Assembly (NCBI GenBank): GCA_021846145.1
Contig: JAJZCJ010000013.1
Coordinates: 1-22,505 of the forward strand
Length of the DNA stretch: 22,505 nt
Reading direction: 5' to 3'
DNA from: Bacillota bacterium
GTDB lineage: Bacteria > Bacillota > Bacilli > Alicyclobacillales > SLC66
Part shown: positions 15,548 to 22,505 of the stretch, one piece after another
Layout: every line of letters begins with the position of its first letter
Numbering within the stretch: the stretch's first letter is position 1
The notes under the pieces: generated by a model
What the model was told of the DNA's origin: nothing
What the model saw: the letters and a program-made list of their open reading frames with translations, nothing else
Database searches by the model: none
Made by a program: the position numbers and the translations under genes

Positions 15548-16186
15548 GTGAGCTTCCAAAAAATCATCATGCTGTCCGCCATACTCAGCATGGTTTTGGA
15601 ACCGATCCACTTGGTGAGTGCCCAAGTTTACAACTTGAATAACACGGGATTTCCTAGCAGTATTCGTGTGGCAATCAGGGACAACAATACATGGGGAGAA
15701 CCCGATCCGAGAGGTGCCATTATTTATGTGAAAACAATTAATTTTGATCTGTATTGTCGCAATGTGTTACCTAATGAGTGGTACCCAACATGGCGCCCCA
15801 GCGCACTTGAAGCAGGAGCGGTTGCAGTAAAAATGTTCGCATGGTATCACCACCTGCACCCTGTAACAATTGGCGGATTTACTTTCGACGTGGACAATAC
15901 GGTAAATTTTCAACTTTACCGTGATCAATCCAATCAAGATTCGACAGATCGCGCTTATTATCAAACAAGAAAACTAGCTTATGTCAATCCCAATCTAGAG
16001 ATTATGGAACTGCAGTACAGAGCAGGATATCAAAACAGCCCAAATTGGCAGTACAGGAATGCGCAAAAAATGGCACAATGGGGATCTGAATACCTTGCTG
16101 AACTGGGCAGAGCACCCTTTGAAATATTGAATTTCTATTACTCGGGTAAGCTTCTAACGACCATTCCAAAAGTAGGAGGGCTTTAA
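15548..16186 (+). CDS. Exported SpoIID/LytB-domain protein, short form
   Basis: The 212-aa protein has an N-terminal signal peptide (1-25, ending LVSA). The remainder matches the SpoIID/LytB domain in outline. VLPNEWYP (73-80) carries the Glu at 77 that corresponds to the catalytic acid of SpoIID lytic transglycosylases. Then come ALEAGAVAVKMFAWY (86-100), VDNTVNFQLYRDQS (115-128) and the C-terminal MAQWGSEYLAELG ... EILNFYYSG (175-200). It lacks the long N-terminal part and the zinc-site and HS-x-GG segments common in sporulation SpoIID. It is therefore probably a vegetative or specialised wall enzyme rather than SpoIID itself. GTG start after GGGGGTGAGG. Two bases separate its stop from the next gene. 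Confidence 0.72.
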   Translation: MSFQKIIMLSAILSMVLEPIHLVSAQVYNLNNTGFPSSIRVAIRDNNTWGEPDPRGAIIYVKTINFDLYCRNVLPNEWYPTWRPSALEAGAVAVKMFAWYHHLHPVTIGGFTFDVDNTVNFQLYRDQSNQDSTDRAYYQTRKLAYVNPNLEIMELQYRAGYQNSPNWQYRNAQKMAQWGSEYLAELGRAPFEILNFYYSGKLLTTIPKVGGL

Positions 16187-16188
16187 TC

Positions 16189-16761
16189 ATGCTTTTACTC
16201 AAGCACCTCCATCATATGGTGTTATCATTCACTCTGACGACGATGATTACTGCTGGCTTGATGCCAACATGTCAAGCACAATCCACGGTGCATGCAAAAC
16301 AACAAGATTCACAGTACGACCCTGTAGTGCGCGGATCAAAAACCGGGTATTTGCGAGTAAAAGTGATTGACGGTCGCACCATGGAGCCCCTCGCAGACGC
16401 TGAAGTGGTTATTATTGAGAATAATCAACGTTATCACACAGGCAAAGACGGTTTGACACCATGGATCGCAGCACCCGTCATCCGCAGCGCACGCTATCGA
16501 TTACTAGCCAATGAATTACACGGACAACTCACACTGATTTCTTATAAAAATGGGTATCGCGACTCCATTCACTCTGGTGTAAAAATGAATGAAGGTGCCA
16601 CGACAAAAACCACTATTTGGCAATATAAAATCATGGAAACAGATTCCACCCGGGTCGAACCGGTATTTTACATGGAGCCATATCATCGCCTCTGGCTGAT
16701 TCAACTTGCGGATCGTTTTCGGCAAAAGTCCCAACTCGGTGAAGGATATGAACACCCCTGA
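16189..16761 (+). CDS. Exported protein with carboxypeptidase-regulatory-like beta-sandwich
   Basis: The 190-aa exported protein has a signal peptide of about 1-30 (ending TCQA). Residues 52 to about 150 look like a CarboxypepD-regulatory (Ig-like) fold: GYLRVKVIDGRTMEPLADAEVVI, then HTGKDGLTPWI, and later LISYKNGYRDSIHSGVKM. This order of strands and the 'G.T..pl..A.V.v' pattern are typical. The last 40 residues (VEPVFYMEPYHRLWLIQL ...) are unfamiliar. No catalytic residues are evident, so a binding or accessory role is likely. ATG follows AGGAGGG lying inside the end of the SpoIID-like gene. The 2-bp gap indicates one operon and a joint role in the wall. A terminator follows. Confidence 0.7.
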   Translation: MLLLKHLHHMVLSFTLTTMITAGLMPTCQAQSTVHAKQQDSQYDPVVRGSKTGYLRVKVIDGRTMEPLADAEVVIIENNQRYHTGKDGLTPWIAAPVIRSARYRLLANELHGQLTLISYKNGYRDSIHSGVKMNEGATTKTTIWQYKIMETDSTRVEPVFYMEPYHRLWLIQLADRFRQKSQLGEGYEHP

Positions 16762-16791
16762 ATAAACAACAAAGACATTTTCCGGACTGAT

Positions 16792-16827
16792 GCGTGTGGG
16801 GCAAGCTACCCACCCGCTTTTTTTTTT
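16792..16827 (+). terminator. Rho-independent terminator of the SpoIID-like operon
   Basis: The stem GCGTGTGGG (16792-16800) pairs with CCCACCCGC (16809-16817) with one mismatch, an 8-nt loop and a run of ten T (16818-16827). Confidence 0.92.
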
Positions 16828-16877
16828 GATATGATGATGAAATTCAAAGGATTCTAAGAGATGGGGGGATCAGACTG

Positions 16878-18470
16878 GTGACAAACAAGCTTTTTCACGT
16901 AGTAACCTCAGGGTTTATACTCACATCAGCCCTTACGCTCACAGCTTGCGGAACCCCTACAAATACAACAGTAAACGAACCAGCCACTTCTCTTGCAGCC
17001 ACTTCACAAAATAATGATGCTGGTACAAAATTCAAATCAAAAAAACTAACCACTTGGCTTATTCCGTTTCCAAAAAATTCATATTCTTCACGCTCGTGGA
17101 CACAATTAGCCCCTGCACAAACAACGCGCAATGGACGTATCACGATCGCAAATACAATATATCAGTTACCAGTGAGTCCTAATCAAAGCGTACAATATCT
17201 CATTGAAGGACATACCATTTATTGGTCGCTAATTGGCACACTATCCAATCGATTATTTTTCAGCACATGGAAATCGTCATTAGCAGGCAAAAACTCTGCA
17301 GTAGAATCAACTGGCCTGCTTTATACTTCATCATCTGAAGGCAACCAACCAGCACCAAGCATACAACTATTCCAAGGGGCAAATTCGGTTTTTTTCACTC
17401 TGCGTACCAATGGCAAAATGGACAAGGATCTCTATCAGGTAAGCAACAATCATGACATTAAGCAGTTATTTGCAACAGAATGGTCAAACAGTCGTCCCCT
17501 CTATACACTATCAGAAGATGCAATGAATCTATTTGTTTCATTCTCCAATCATTTTCCAAATGGACCCACTCTAATTGACACGCATAAAGGAAGTTTGATT
17601 CAAAATGTACAGTTGCCCTATTGGCCACTTGATGCGGTAGTGCTTAATCAACAATTTTATCTAGTTTCAGGACCCGCAACATATCTTGTGAACCCAGAAG
17701 AAAAGCTCCAAGTTGCTTCATGGATTCCTCCGGAAATGGGTAAAGTGGCACAATCTATTGGTAAATCATTTCACGCTACTTACCTTGAATTACCGTCGCT
17801 ATATTTTAAAAACCAAATTCAGCAACCCTATCAAGTGACTGTAAACTTACAAAACTCATCGTCTTATTCATTGTCATTGAATCCAAAATCAGGTACAAAC
17901 AATGTACATATGGATGTCACGGAAGTGTCCAAATCCACCACGATCACCAGCTATGCTAACTGGATCAGCACCTTAAATACACTTATCTCCAACGCTAATG
18001 GAAAAAACATCGTATTAAATACCATGACTCCCTCTTTGCGATCAACCTCTACCTTCTTTGGAAACCTGCCTGTCGTTCATCAGTTTATCCTTAAGTCTCT
18101 CAATGGACCATGGTTGCGTTGGACACAGACAAATTCAAAAAAAGGCAATCGTGACTGGTACGTGGCTTGGGGAGCACATGACTGGTTATACTCTATTGGA
18201 CCGCTTACGAGTCCCACTGACCCCATAAGTCAGCGCCTTCTGAACCAGTTCATCCTTCGTTCAAAACAAACTCCACTTCAACCAATCGCAGAAACAGGAA
18301 AAGTGAGCATCAAACTCGCTTGGAATCAAAACACTGCCTATCCACTACAAAGCCTGTATGAATACCTTCCCGCAACAGGTCTTTCTGTAAAACTGACCGT
18401 GCCTGGTTTTGCTGGATGGCATGACCTTGCAAATTTTTCTGTCATTGATAATCCCAGTGTCAAGTCGTAA
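16878..18470 (+). CDS. Large predicted lipoprotein of unknown function
   Basis: The 530-aa protein has a lipoprotein signal peptide with lipobox LTAC (lipidated Cys24), then a short Thr/Asn/Ala-rich linker to about 55. The remaining ~475 residues have no obvious transmembrane segment and no further cysteine that I noticed. They are rich in Ser, Asn, Gln and aromatics, with repeated short beta-type stretches (VQYLIEGHTIYWSLIGTL, DWYVAWGAHDWLYSIGPL). This could suggest a beta-propeller-like or other all-beta extracellular fold, but no repeat consensus was confirmed. I do not recognise the family. GTG start after ATGGGGGGAT. It begins 50 bp past a strong terminator, so it needs its own promoter, which I could not identify. 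It converges with nfo, leaving only two bases between the stops. Confidence 0.75.
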   Translation: MTNKLFHVVTSGFILTSALTLTACGTPTNTTVNEPATSLAATSQNNDAGTKFKSKKLTTWLIPFPKNSYSSRSWTQLAPAQTTRNGRITIANTIYQLPVSPNQSVQYLIEGHTIYWSLIGTLSNRLFFSTWKSSLAGKNSAVESTGLLYTSSSEGNQPAPSIQLFQGANSVFFTLRTNGKMDKDLYQVSNNHDIKQLFATEWSNSRPLYTLSEDAMNLFVSFSNHFPNGPTLIDTHKGSLIQNVQLPYWPLDAVVLNQQFYLVSGPATYLVNPEEKLQVASWIPPEMGKVAQSIGKSFHATYLELPSLYFKNQIQQPYQVTVNLQNSSSYSLSLNPKSGTNNVHMDVTEVSKSTTITSYANWISTLNTLISNANGKNIVLNTMTPSLRSTSTFFGNLPVVHQFILKSLNGPWLRWTQTNSKKGNRDWYVAWGAHDWLYSIGPLTSPTDPISQRLLNQFILRSKQTPLQPIAETGKVSIKLAWNQNTAYPLQSLYEYLPATGLSVKLTVPGFAGWHDLANFSVIDNPSVKS

Positions 18471-18472
18471 TT

Positions 18473-19336
18473 CTACGCGCCTTCCCCCATGCTCTTACCA
18501 TCTGGAGGCAGTTCATCAGTTTCACCGCGAAGCAGTGCAATTTCCTGTTTATAGTAACCACCTGGCGTTTCAAGAATCAGCGGAATATCGCTTAACGCAG
18601 GATGATGCACAATGCGATTGATTGCCTCATAACCAATGGATCCCCGACCAATATTGGCGTGTCGATCCTTATGAGATTCAAAAGAAGTTTTGGAATCATT
18701 GATGTGCGCCACTTTAAGCAGTGATAATCCAAGTAATTCGTCAAACTTACTTAAAAACCCATCAAAATCATTGACGATATCGTAACCTGCACTGTAATTG
18801 TGACACGTGTCAATACAAACACCTAGCTGTTCCTTATGATCGACAAGAGACACCAATTCCGCAATCTCTTCTAACCGATTTCCCACTTTCGAACCATCTC
18901 CCGCCATCGTCTCCAAACACAGAAACAATGACTCTTCCCCCGTCAAAATGGCGTTAAGACCTTCTGCAATACGCTTAATACCTTGGCTTATACCAGTTCC
19001 CACATGACTACCGGGATGCATCACGATGTACTTGAATCCCAAATATTCTACTCGTTTGATTTCTTCAGATAACACCATTACCCCATACTCAAAAGTTTCC
19101 GTTTTCGGGCTAGCTAAATTAACTAAATAGGAAAGATGAACCACTGGGTCAGCGAGTTGATTTAGTTTCATGATTTCTAATGCTTCCTCGCGGTGAAAAT
19201 TTTCTATCGGTCTGGCTGCACCTCCGCGGTTACTCCGTGTATAAATCATGTACGTATCTGCATTGTATGATATTGACTCCTCAACAGCACGCAGCAATCC
19301 TGTTTGCGCAATCGAAACATTAGCACCTAAATGCAA
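18473..19336 (-). CDS. nfo: Endonuclease IV (apurinic/apyrimidinic endonuclease)
   Basis: The 287-aa zinc enzyme cuts the DNA backbone 5' to abasic sites in base excision repair. The TIM-barrel metal and active-site motifs are present: VVHLSYLVNLASP, VMHPGSH, LETMAGDGSKVG, IDTCHNYSAGYD, AHINDSK, HKDRHANIGRGSIG and ILETPGG. These provide the expected His, Glu and Asp ligands of the three zinc sites. Ser replaces the common Asp or Ala in CHxxxAGYD, which is not a ligand. TTG start after GAGAGGGGTG. Length is normal. It is transcribed alone or by read-through from glnA upstream, from which it is separated by a terminator. Confidence 0.95.
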   Translation of the reverse strand: MHLGANVSIAQTGLLRAVEESISYNADTYMIYTRSNRGGAARPIENFHREEALEIMKLNQLADPVVHLSYLVNLASPKTETFEYGVMVLSEEIKRVEYLGFKYIVMHPGSHVGTGISQGIKRIAEGLNAILTGEESLFLCLETMAGDGSKVGNRLEEIAELVSLVDHKEQLGVCIDTCHNYSAGYDIVNDFDGFLSKFDELLGLSLLKVAHINDSKTSFESHKDRHANIGRGSIGYEAINRIVHHPALSDIPLILETPGGYYKQEIALLRGETDELPPDGKSMGEGA

Positions 19337-19388
19337 AAAAACACCCCTCTCACGTTCTAATTTAGTCTACCACATTTTATTTTGTAAT

Positions 19389-19413
19389 AAAAAAAAGCGC
19401 GCACGAAACGCGC
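19389..19413 (-). terminator. Rho-independent terminator of glnA
   Basis: On the minus strand a GCGCG/CGCGC stem (19397-19401 with 19409-19413, 7-nt loop) is followed by a run of eight T (19389-19396), 38 bp after the glnA stop. Confidence 0.85.
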
Positions 19414-19450
19414 ACGCCATACACTCAGTGTGATTAAAGCTATGTGATAC

Positions 19451-20875
19451 TTATAGATCCAGATACATTTGAAACTCGTAAGGATGTGGACGCAATGCCA
19501 ACGGCTTCACTTCTGTCGTTAGTTTGAAGTCAATCCAAGTCTGTATAAAGTCGTTGTCAAAAACGCCACCCTCAAGCAGAAACTCATGATCATCAGCCAA
19601 TGCTTGCAGTACCTCTTCCAAAGAGCCCGGAACCGCCTTGATGTTCTTTTTCGCATCATTGGAAAGATCATATATGTTTTTATCTAGAGGGCCATAACCA
19701 AGTGCCGTAGGATCCATTTCCTTCTTGATTCCATCAAGTCCTGCCAACAGCATCGCAGCAAAAGCGAGATAAGGGTTTGCAGTGGCATCCGGTGTGCGGA
19801 ATTCAATTCTTGCCGTTTTTGGCGAAACAGCCGCCACAGGCACACGTACTGCCGCGCTGCGATTGCCCTTGGAAAAGACCAAGTTAACTGGCGCTTCAAA
19901 CCCTGGTACCAAGCGTTTAAATGAGTTGGTGCTAGGCGTGGCGAAAGCTAAGATGGCAGGTGCATGATGTAAGATGCCACCAATATAATGCAACGCCATT
20001 TTGCTTAAATTGCCATAAGCTCCTTCTTCAAAAAATAAAGAGGTGTCTTCCATGAATAAGCTCTGGTGAACATGCATGCCAGAACCATTATCGCCAAACA
20101 AGGGTTTGGGCATAAACGTCGCCACTTTACCATAGCGTTTAGATACGTTCCGGATGATGTATTTGAACAACATCGACTTATCGGCCACATTAGTCAACGA
20201 ATCAAATCGGAAGTTAATTTCAGCCTGTCCTGCAGATGCCACCTCATGATGATGGCGTTCCACACGAATACCAGCATTCATCAATTCTTGCACCATTTCC
20301 GTACGTAAATCGTGCTGACTATCGGTAGGCTGTACGGGAAAATAGCCACCTTTATTTTTTATTTTGTAAGCTAAATTAGGTCCCTCAACTTTACCGGTGT
20401 TCCAGTTTGCCTCATTAGAATCAATCGCATAAAAAGCACCCGACTGTTCTGTCGCAAAGCGCACATCATCAAACACAAAGAATTCAAGTTCCGGCCCAAA
20501 ATACGCATTTGTAGCAATGCCTGTTTGCTTCAAATAGCTCTCTGCCTTTTGCGCGATAAACCGCGGATCCCGGTTGTAGCGCACACCGCTTGGATCATAT
20601 ACGTCACATAATAGGTCAAGAGTAGGTACAGCTGTAAACGCGTCAATATAAGCGGTATCTAAGTCAGGGCGCATCACCATGTCACTTTCTTCAATACTGC
20701 GAAACCCCTGAATACTCGATCCATCAAACGCGATGCCATGCGTCAAATTTTCTTCATTTATTTCTATGGCAGGAACTGTCAAATGATGTTGTCTTCCAGG
20801 TAAATCAATAATTCTAAAATCCACCATTTGTATGTTTTTTTCGCGAATAAGTGCCAAAATATCAGACGGCGTCAT
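19451..20875 (-). CDS. glnA: Glutamine synthetase, type I, beta subgroup
   Basis: The 474-aa cytoplasmic dodecameric enzyme makes glutamine from glutamate, ammonia and ATP. Visible sites are the DGSSIQGF latch loop (51-58), FGPELEFF (126-133, metal ligands), HHHEVASAGQAEI (208-220), GDNGSGMHVHQS (261-272, metal His), NRSAAVRVP (338-346) and IEFRTPDATANPYL (357-370). It carries the roughly 25-residue insertion that marks GSI-beta, and KNIYDLSND (399-407), aligned with the adenylylation site of the E. coli enzyme (Tyr402 here). B. subtilis-type GlnA (about 444 aa, GSI-alpha) lacks the insertion. ATG start after AGGGGAT. It has its own promoter. No GlnR gene is upstream and no TGTNAN7TNACA GlnR/TnrA box was seen. 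Confidence 0.95.
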   Translation of the reverse strand: MTPSDILALIREKNIQMVDFRIIDLPGRQHHLTVPAIEINEENLTHGIAFDGSSIQGFRSIEESDMVMRPDLDTAYIDAFTAVPTLDLLCDVYDPSGVRYNRDPRFIAQKAESYLKQTGIATNAYFGPELEFFVFDDVRFATEQSGAFYAIDSNEANWNTGKVEGPNLAYKIKNKGGYFPVQPTDSQHDLRTEMVQELMNAGIRVERHHHEVASAGQAEINFRFDSLTNVADKSMLFKYIIRNVSKRYGKVATFMPKPLFGDNGSGMHVHQSLFMEDTSLFFEEGAYGNLSKMALHYIGGILHHAPAILAFATPSTNSFKRLVPGFEAPVNLVFSKGNRSAAVRVPVAAVSPKTARIEFRTPDATANPYLAFAAMLLAGLDGIKKEMDPTALGYGPLDKNIYDLSNDAKKNIKAVPGSLEEVLQALADDHEFLLEGGVFDNDFIQTWIDFKLTTEVKPLALRPHPYEFQMYLDL

Positions 20876-20917
20876 ATTTTCTATCCCCTAACCTTAGTAT
20901 TCTTAGTAATTGTGGTT

Positions 20918-20947
20918 AGTATACGCGAAATACGCCCTAAACGTCAA
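20918..20947 (-). promoter_or_regulatory. Sigma-A promoter of glnA
   Basis: TTGACG (20942-20947), 18 bp and TATACT (20918-20923) on the minus strand. The leader of about 35 nt contains two more ATACTAA/TTACTAA-like heptamers, and the -10 itself is in a third copy. Confidence 0.7.
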
Positions 20948-20982
20948 CAACAAATGTAAGGTAATCTGACGCAAGTGTTATT

Positions 20983-22158
20983 TTAATCAAATCTCAATGT
21001 TCTTCTTCTCAAAGATACACTAAGTACAATCCCTATGCTAAGAAAGTTAACAATAAGTGAGGAGCCTCCGTAACTGACAAAAGGGAGTGTGATTCCAGTC
21101 GCTGGACTTATTACCAAATTCATCCCTATATTTTCAAATATTTGAAAAGCAAACATACCCACTGAACCTGCGATCAGATAAGCTCCAAAATCATCAAGCG
21201 AGGTCATTGCGACCCGAATCATCCGATACAACATGACTAAAAACAGCATGATCAATACGCTCGAACCAACAAATCCTAATTGTTCAGCGATCGCGGAAAA
21301 AATAAAGTCAGTCCATTGAAACGGCACCCAACTCCCGTTAGTCTGTGAACCTTTCAGCAATCCTTCACCAAAGACACTGCCTGAACCAACGGCAATTTCC
21401 GCTTCAAGCACCTGATAACCGGATCCAGTGGGACTATAGGCCGGATCAATGAATGAAATCAGTCGCCCTGTCTGATAAGGACGCAAGAGGTGCTGGTGAT
21501 CCAATATTTTTATCGTTTGATTGGGATATATACCAACTGCTGTAACAAAAGTAATGACAATCACTCCGCCTATAGCTAGCAAAACCTGAAGGTGTCTGCG
21601 TTTCACATAAACGAGTGCCATGGAAAACATAATCGCGAGCATAACCAACCCTTGACCCAGTGCAGGTTCTTTCAATATCAACACATAAGGGACAACAAAA
21701 GCAATAATGATCGGCAATAATCCCTTGAACGAATAATCAGGAAATTCTTTTTCATTCATCTTAGACATGTAATCTGCAGTCCATATAATGGTAGCCAACT
21801 TAGCAAATTCCGAAGGTTGAATGCTACCCCCACCAGGAAGATGAATCCAGCTGTGTGCGCCGTTGACCCTAGAAAACGCATAAACCACTACTAGTAGAAA
21901 TAACGATCCACCATAAATCAACCACCTATATTTAGAAAGAGCGTGGTAGTCCACCAGCATCATGGCAAACATGGCGATATAGCTCAAACCTTCCCATATC
22001 AATTGGCGAATGATAATGTGAGATGGAATGTTGAGGTCATTTTTTCCATAAGTGGCAGTATAAATTGCGATGACACTATAAATCGATATGAGAATCATCA
22101 CCATAATTAATGGATAGTCTAAATCTTTAATATTTCTTTTAATAATCGATTCCAACAC
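20983..22158 (-). CDS. rodA: RodA/FtsW/SpoVE family peptidoglycan glycosyltransferase, probably RodA
   Basis: The 391-aa membrane protein has about ten hydrophobic segments. SEDS enzymes polymerise lipid II into glycan strands with a class B penicillin-binding protein; RodA acts in elongation. Family signatures are GAHSWIHLPGGGSIQPSEFAKL (100-121 in outline), RPYQTGRLISFIDP (226-239), GSGSVFGEGLLKGSQ (258-272), QWTDFIFSAIAEQLGF (281-296, with the conserved Asp284) and the final SYGGSSLIVNFLSIGI. The loop usually written P-D-L-G reads EPALGQ here (164-169). GTG start after GGAGGG. RodA versus FtsW or SpoVE cannot be settled by eye; the GEGLLKGSQ loop and length fit RodA. No Pbp2 or MreBCD genes are adjacent. 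It lies just upstream of glnA. Confidence 0.88.
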   Translation of the reverse strand: MLESIIKRNIKDLDYPLIMVMILISIYSVIAIYTATYGKNDLNIPSHIIIRQLIWEGLSYIAMFAMMLVDYHALSKYRWLIYGGSLFLLVVVYAFSRVNGAHSWIHLPGGGSIQPSEFAKLATIIWTADYMSKMNEKEFPDYSFKGLLPIIIAFVVPYVLILKEPALGQGLVMLAIMFSMALVYVKRRHLQVLLAIGGVIVITFVTAVGIYPNQTIKILDHQHLLRPYQTGRLISFIDPAYSPTGSGYQVLEAEIAVGSGSVFGEGLLKGSQTNGSWVPFQWTDFIFSAIAEQLGFVGSSVLIMLFLVMLYRMIRVAMTSLDDFGAYLIAGSVGMFAFQIFENIGMNLVISPATGITLPFVSYGGSSLIVNFLSIGIVLSVSLRRRTLRFD

Positions 22159-22174
22159 ATTTTCCCTCCATTTG

Positions 22175-22489
22175 TTAAATGATTATCACTTTTTCTGACG
22201 AGTATTGACTCGGTACCACTGCCACCCTGCCATTGCCAAAACCAGCTACAATTGCCGTAACATGCCTGACACCTGGAACAAAAAAACCACCAAATAGTGC
22301 GAAAGAACCATATTTATCTAACCATTGTTCAGTCTTTTGCAACCTCTTTTCATTTAAATGAAAGATTCCCACGATTGCACCGATCATCCCTGCTAAAACA
22401 GACGGAAAGTACAGCATTTGCCCACGGTACACCAAATAGCCATAGTGATGAAACCAATCCAAAATATCATTATGGACGATTCTTATCAC
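22175..22489 (-). pseudogene. Degraded DedA-family gene with internal deletions
   Basis: The 104-aa reading frame is a patchwork of a second DedA protein. The N-terminus (DILDWFHHYGY) is family-like. It jumps straight to LVYRGQMLYFPSVLAGMIGAIVG, omitting the membrane segment with the ExxxPxPGE motif. It then jumps to IFHLNEKRLQKTEQWLDKYG, omitting the second half of the next membrane hairpin. FVPGVRHVTAIVAGF, the R/PxxR motif region, remains, but the tail after it (about 80 residues in intact members) is replaced by GNGRVAVVPS and a stop. Both gaps keep the frame. The best SD (GAGGTGAT) is not followed by a good in-frame start at normal spacing; GTG 22489 overlaps it. It lies 16 bp before rodA. 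Confidence 0.7.
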
Positions 22490-22505
22490 CTCTTCCCGGA
22501 TGCCA

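Noticed and set aside
18465..18480. Terminator between the large lipoprotein gene and nfo
   Set aside because: Only two bases separate the convergent stops and no hairpin with a T-run is present on either side.
20880..20990. GlnR/TnrA operator upstream of glnA
   Set aside because: No TGTNAN7TNACA match was found on either strand.
1..22505. CRISPR arrays, tRNA genes, insertion sequences, phage or toxin-antitoxin genes
   Set aside because: No regular direct repeats, cloverleaf motifs, transposase or integrase motifs, or typical small toxin pairs were seen.

Overview
The window reads as chromosomal DNA of a low-to-mid GC Gram-positive bacterium (Bacillota, class Bacilli). Strong AGGAGG-type ribosome binding sites precede nearly every gene. 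Bacillus-type families recur: YunC, YuiD, SpeA, YocH-like LysM/3D proteins, a SpoIID-like domain protein, two-gene KorAB, and an rRNA leader with the Bacillus-style CCTTGAAAACT block. TTG and GTG starts are unusually frequent. An Alicyclobacillaceae-like host is my guess from this mix and is not proven by the sequence. I see no transposase, integrase, tRNA, CRISPR array or phage gene; this is mostly core chromosome with a few lineage-specific secreted proteins.

Layout. 1-105: promoter and leader of an rRNA operon running leftwards out of the window. 167-2818 (minus): first korA-korB pair for a two-subunit 2-oxoacid:ferredoxin oxidoreductase, ending at a strong hairpin. 2994-3545 (plus): short secreted 3D-domain protein. 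3546-3927: long gene-free leader with a possible coding remnant. 3928-6569 (plus): second korA-korB pair and terminator. 6573-7295: lipoprotein; 7370-7672: small hypothetical. 7676-9956 (minus): B12-binding-type radical SAM protein, then a YuiD-like divergent PAP2 membrane protein. 10046-10369: yunC. 10398-11681 (minus): processive-type GT2 glycosyltransferase. 11798-12400: DedA membrane protein. 12460-13930 (minus): promoter, c-di-AMP (ydaO/yuaA) riboswitch, LysM-LysM-3D wall protein and Bcp peroxiredoxin. 13950-15404 (minus): speA arginine decarboxylase. 15548-16827 (plus): two-gene operon for a SpoIID-like exported protein and an exported carboxypeptidase-regulatory-like protein. 16878-18470: large orphan lipoprotein. 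18473-19336 (minus): endonuclease IV. 19451-20947 (minus): glutamine synthetase of the GSI-beta type with its promoter. 20983-22158 (minus): RodA/FtsW-type glycosyltransferase, preceded by a degraded DedA gene (22175-22489).

Themes. Central carbon/ferredoxin metabolism is duplicated (two KorAB pairs on opposite strands). Cell-envelope functions dominate the rest: two 3D proteins (one under a c-di-AMP riboswitch), RodA, SpoIID-like, GT2, DedA, PAP2 and two lipoproteins. Nitrogen and polyamine metabolism (GlnA, SpeA), DNA repair (Nfo) and peroxide defence (Bcp) complete it. The items most worth following are the SpoIID-like/carboxypeptidase-regulatory-like pair, the riboswitch-controlled wall protein, the paralogous KorAB pairs, the GSI-beta enzyme and the collapsed DedA gene.
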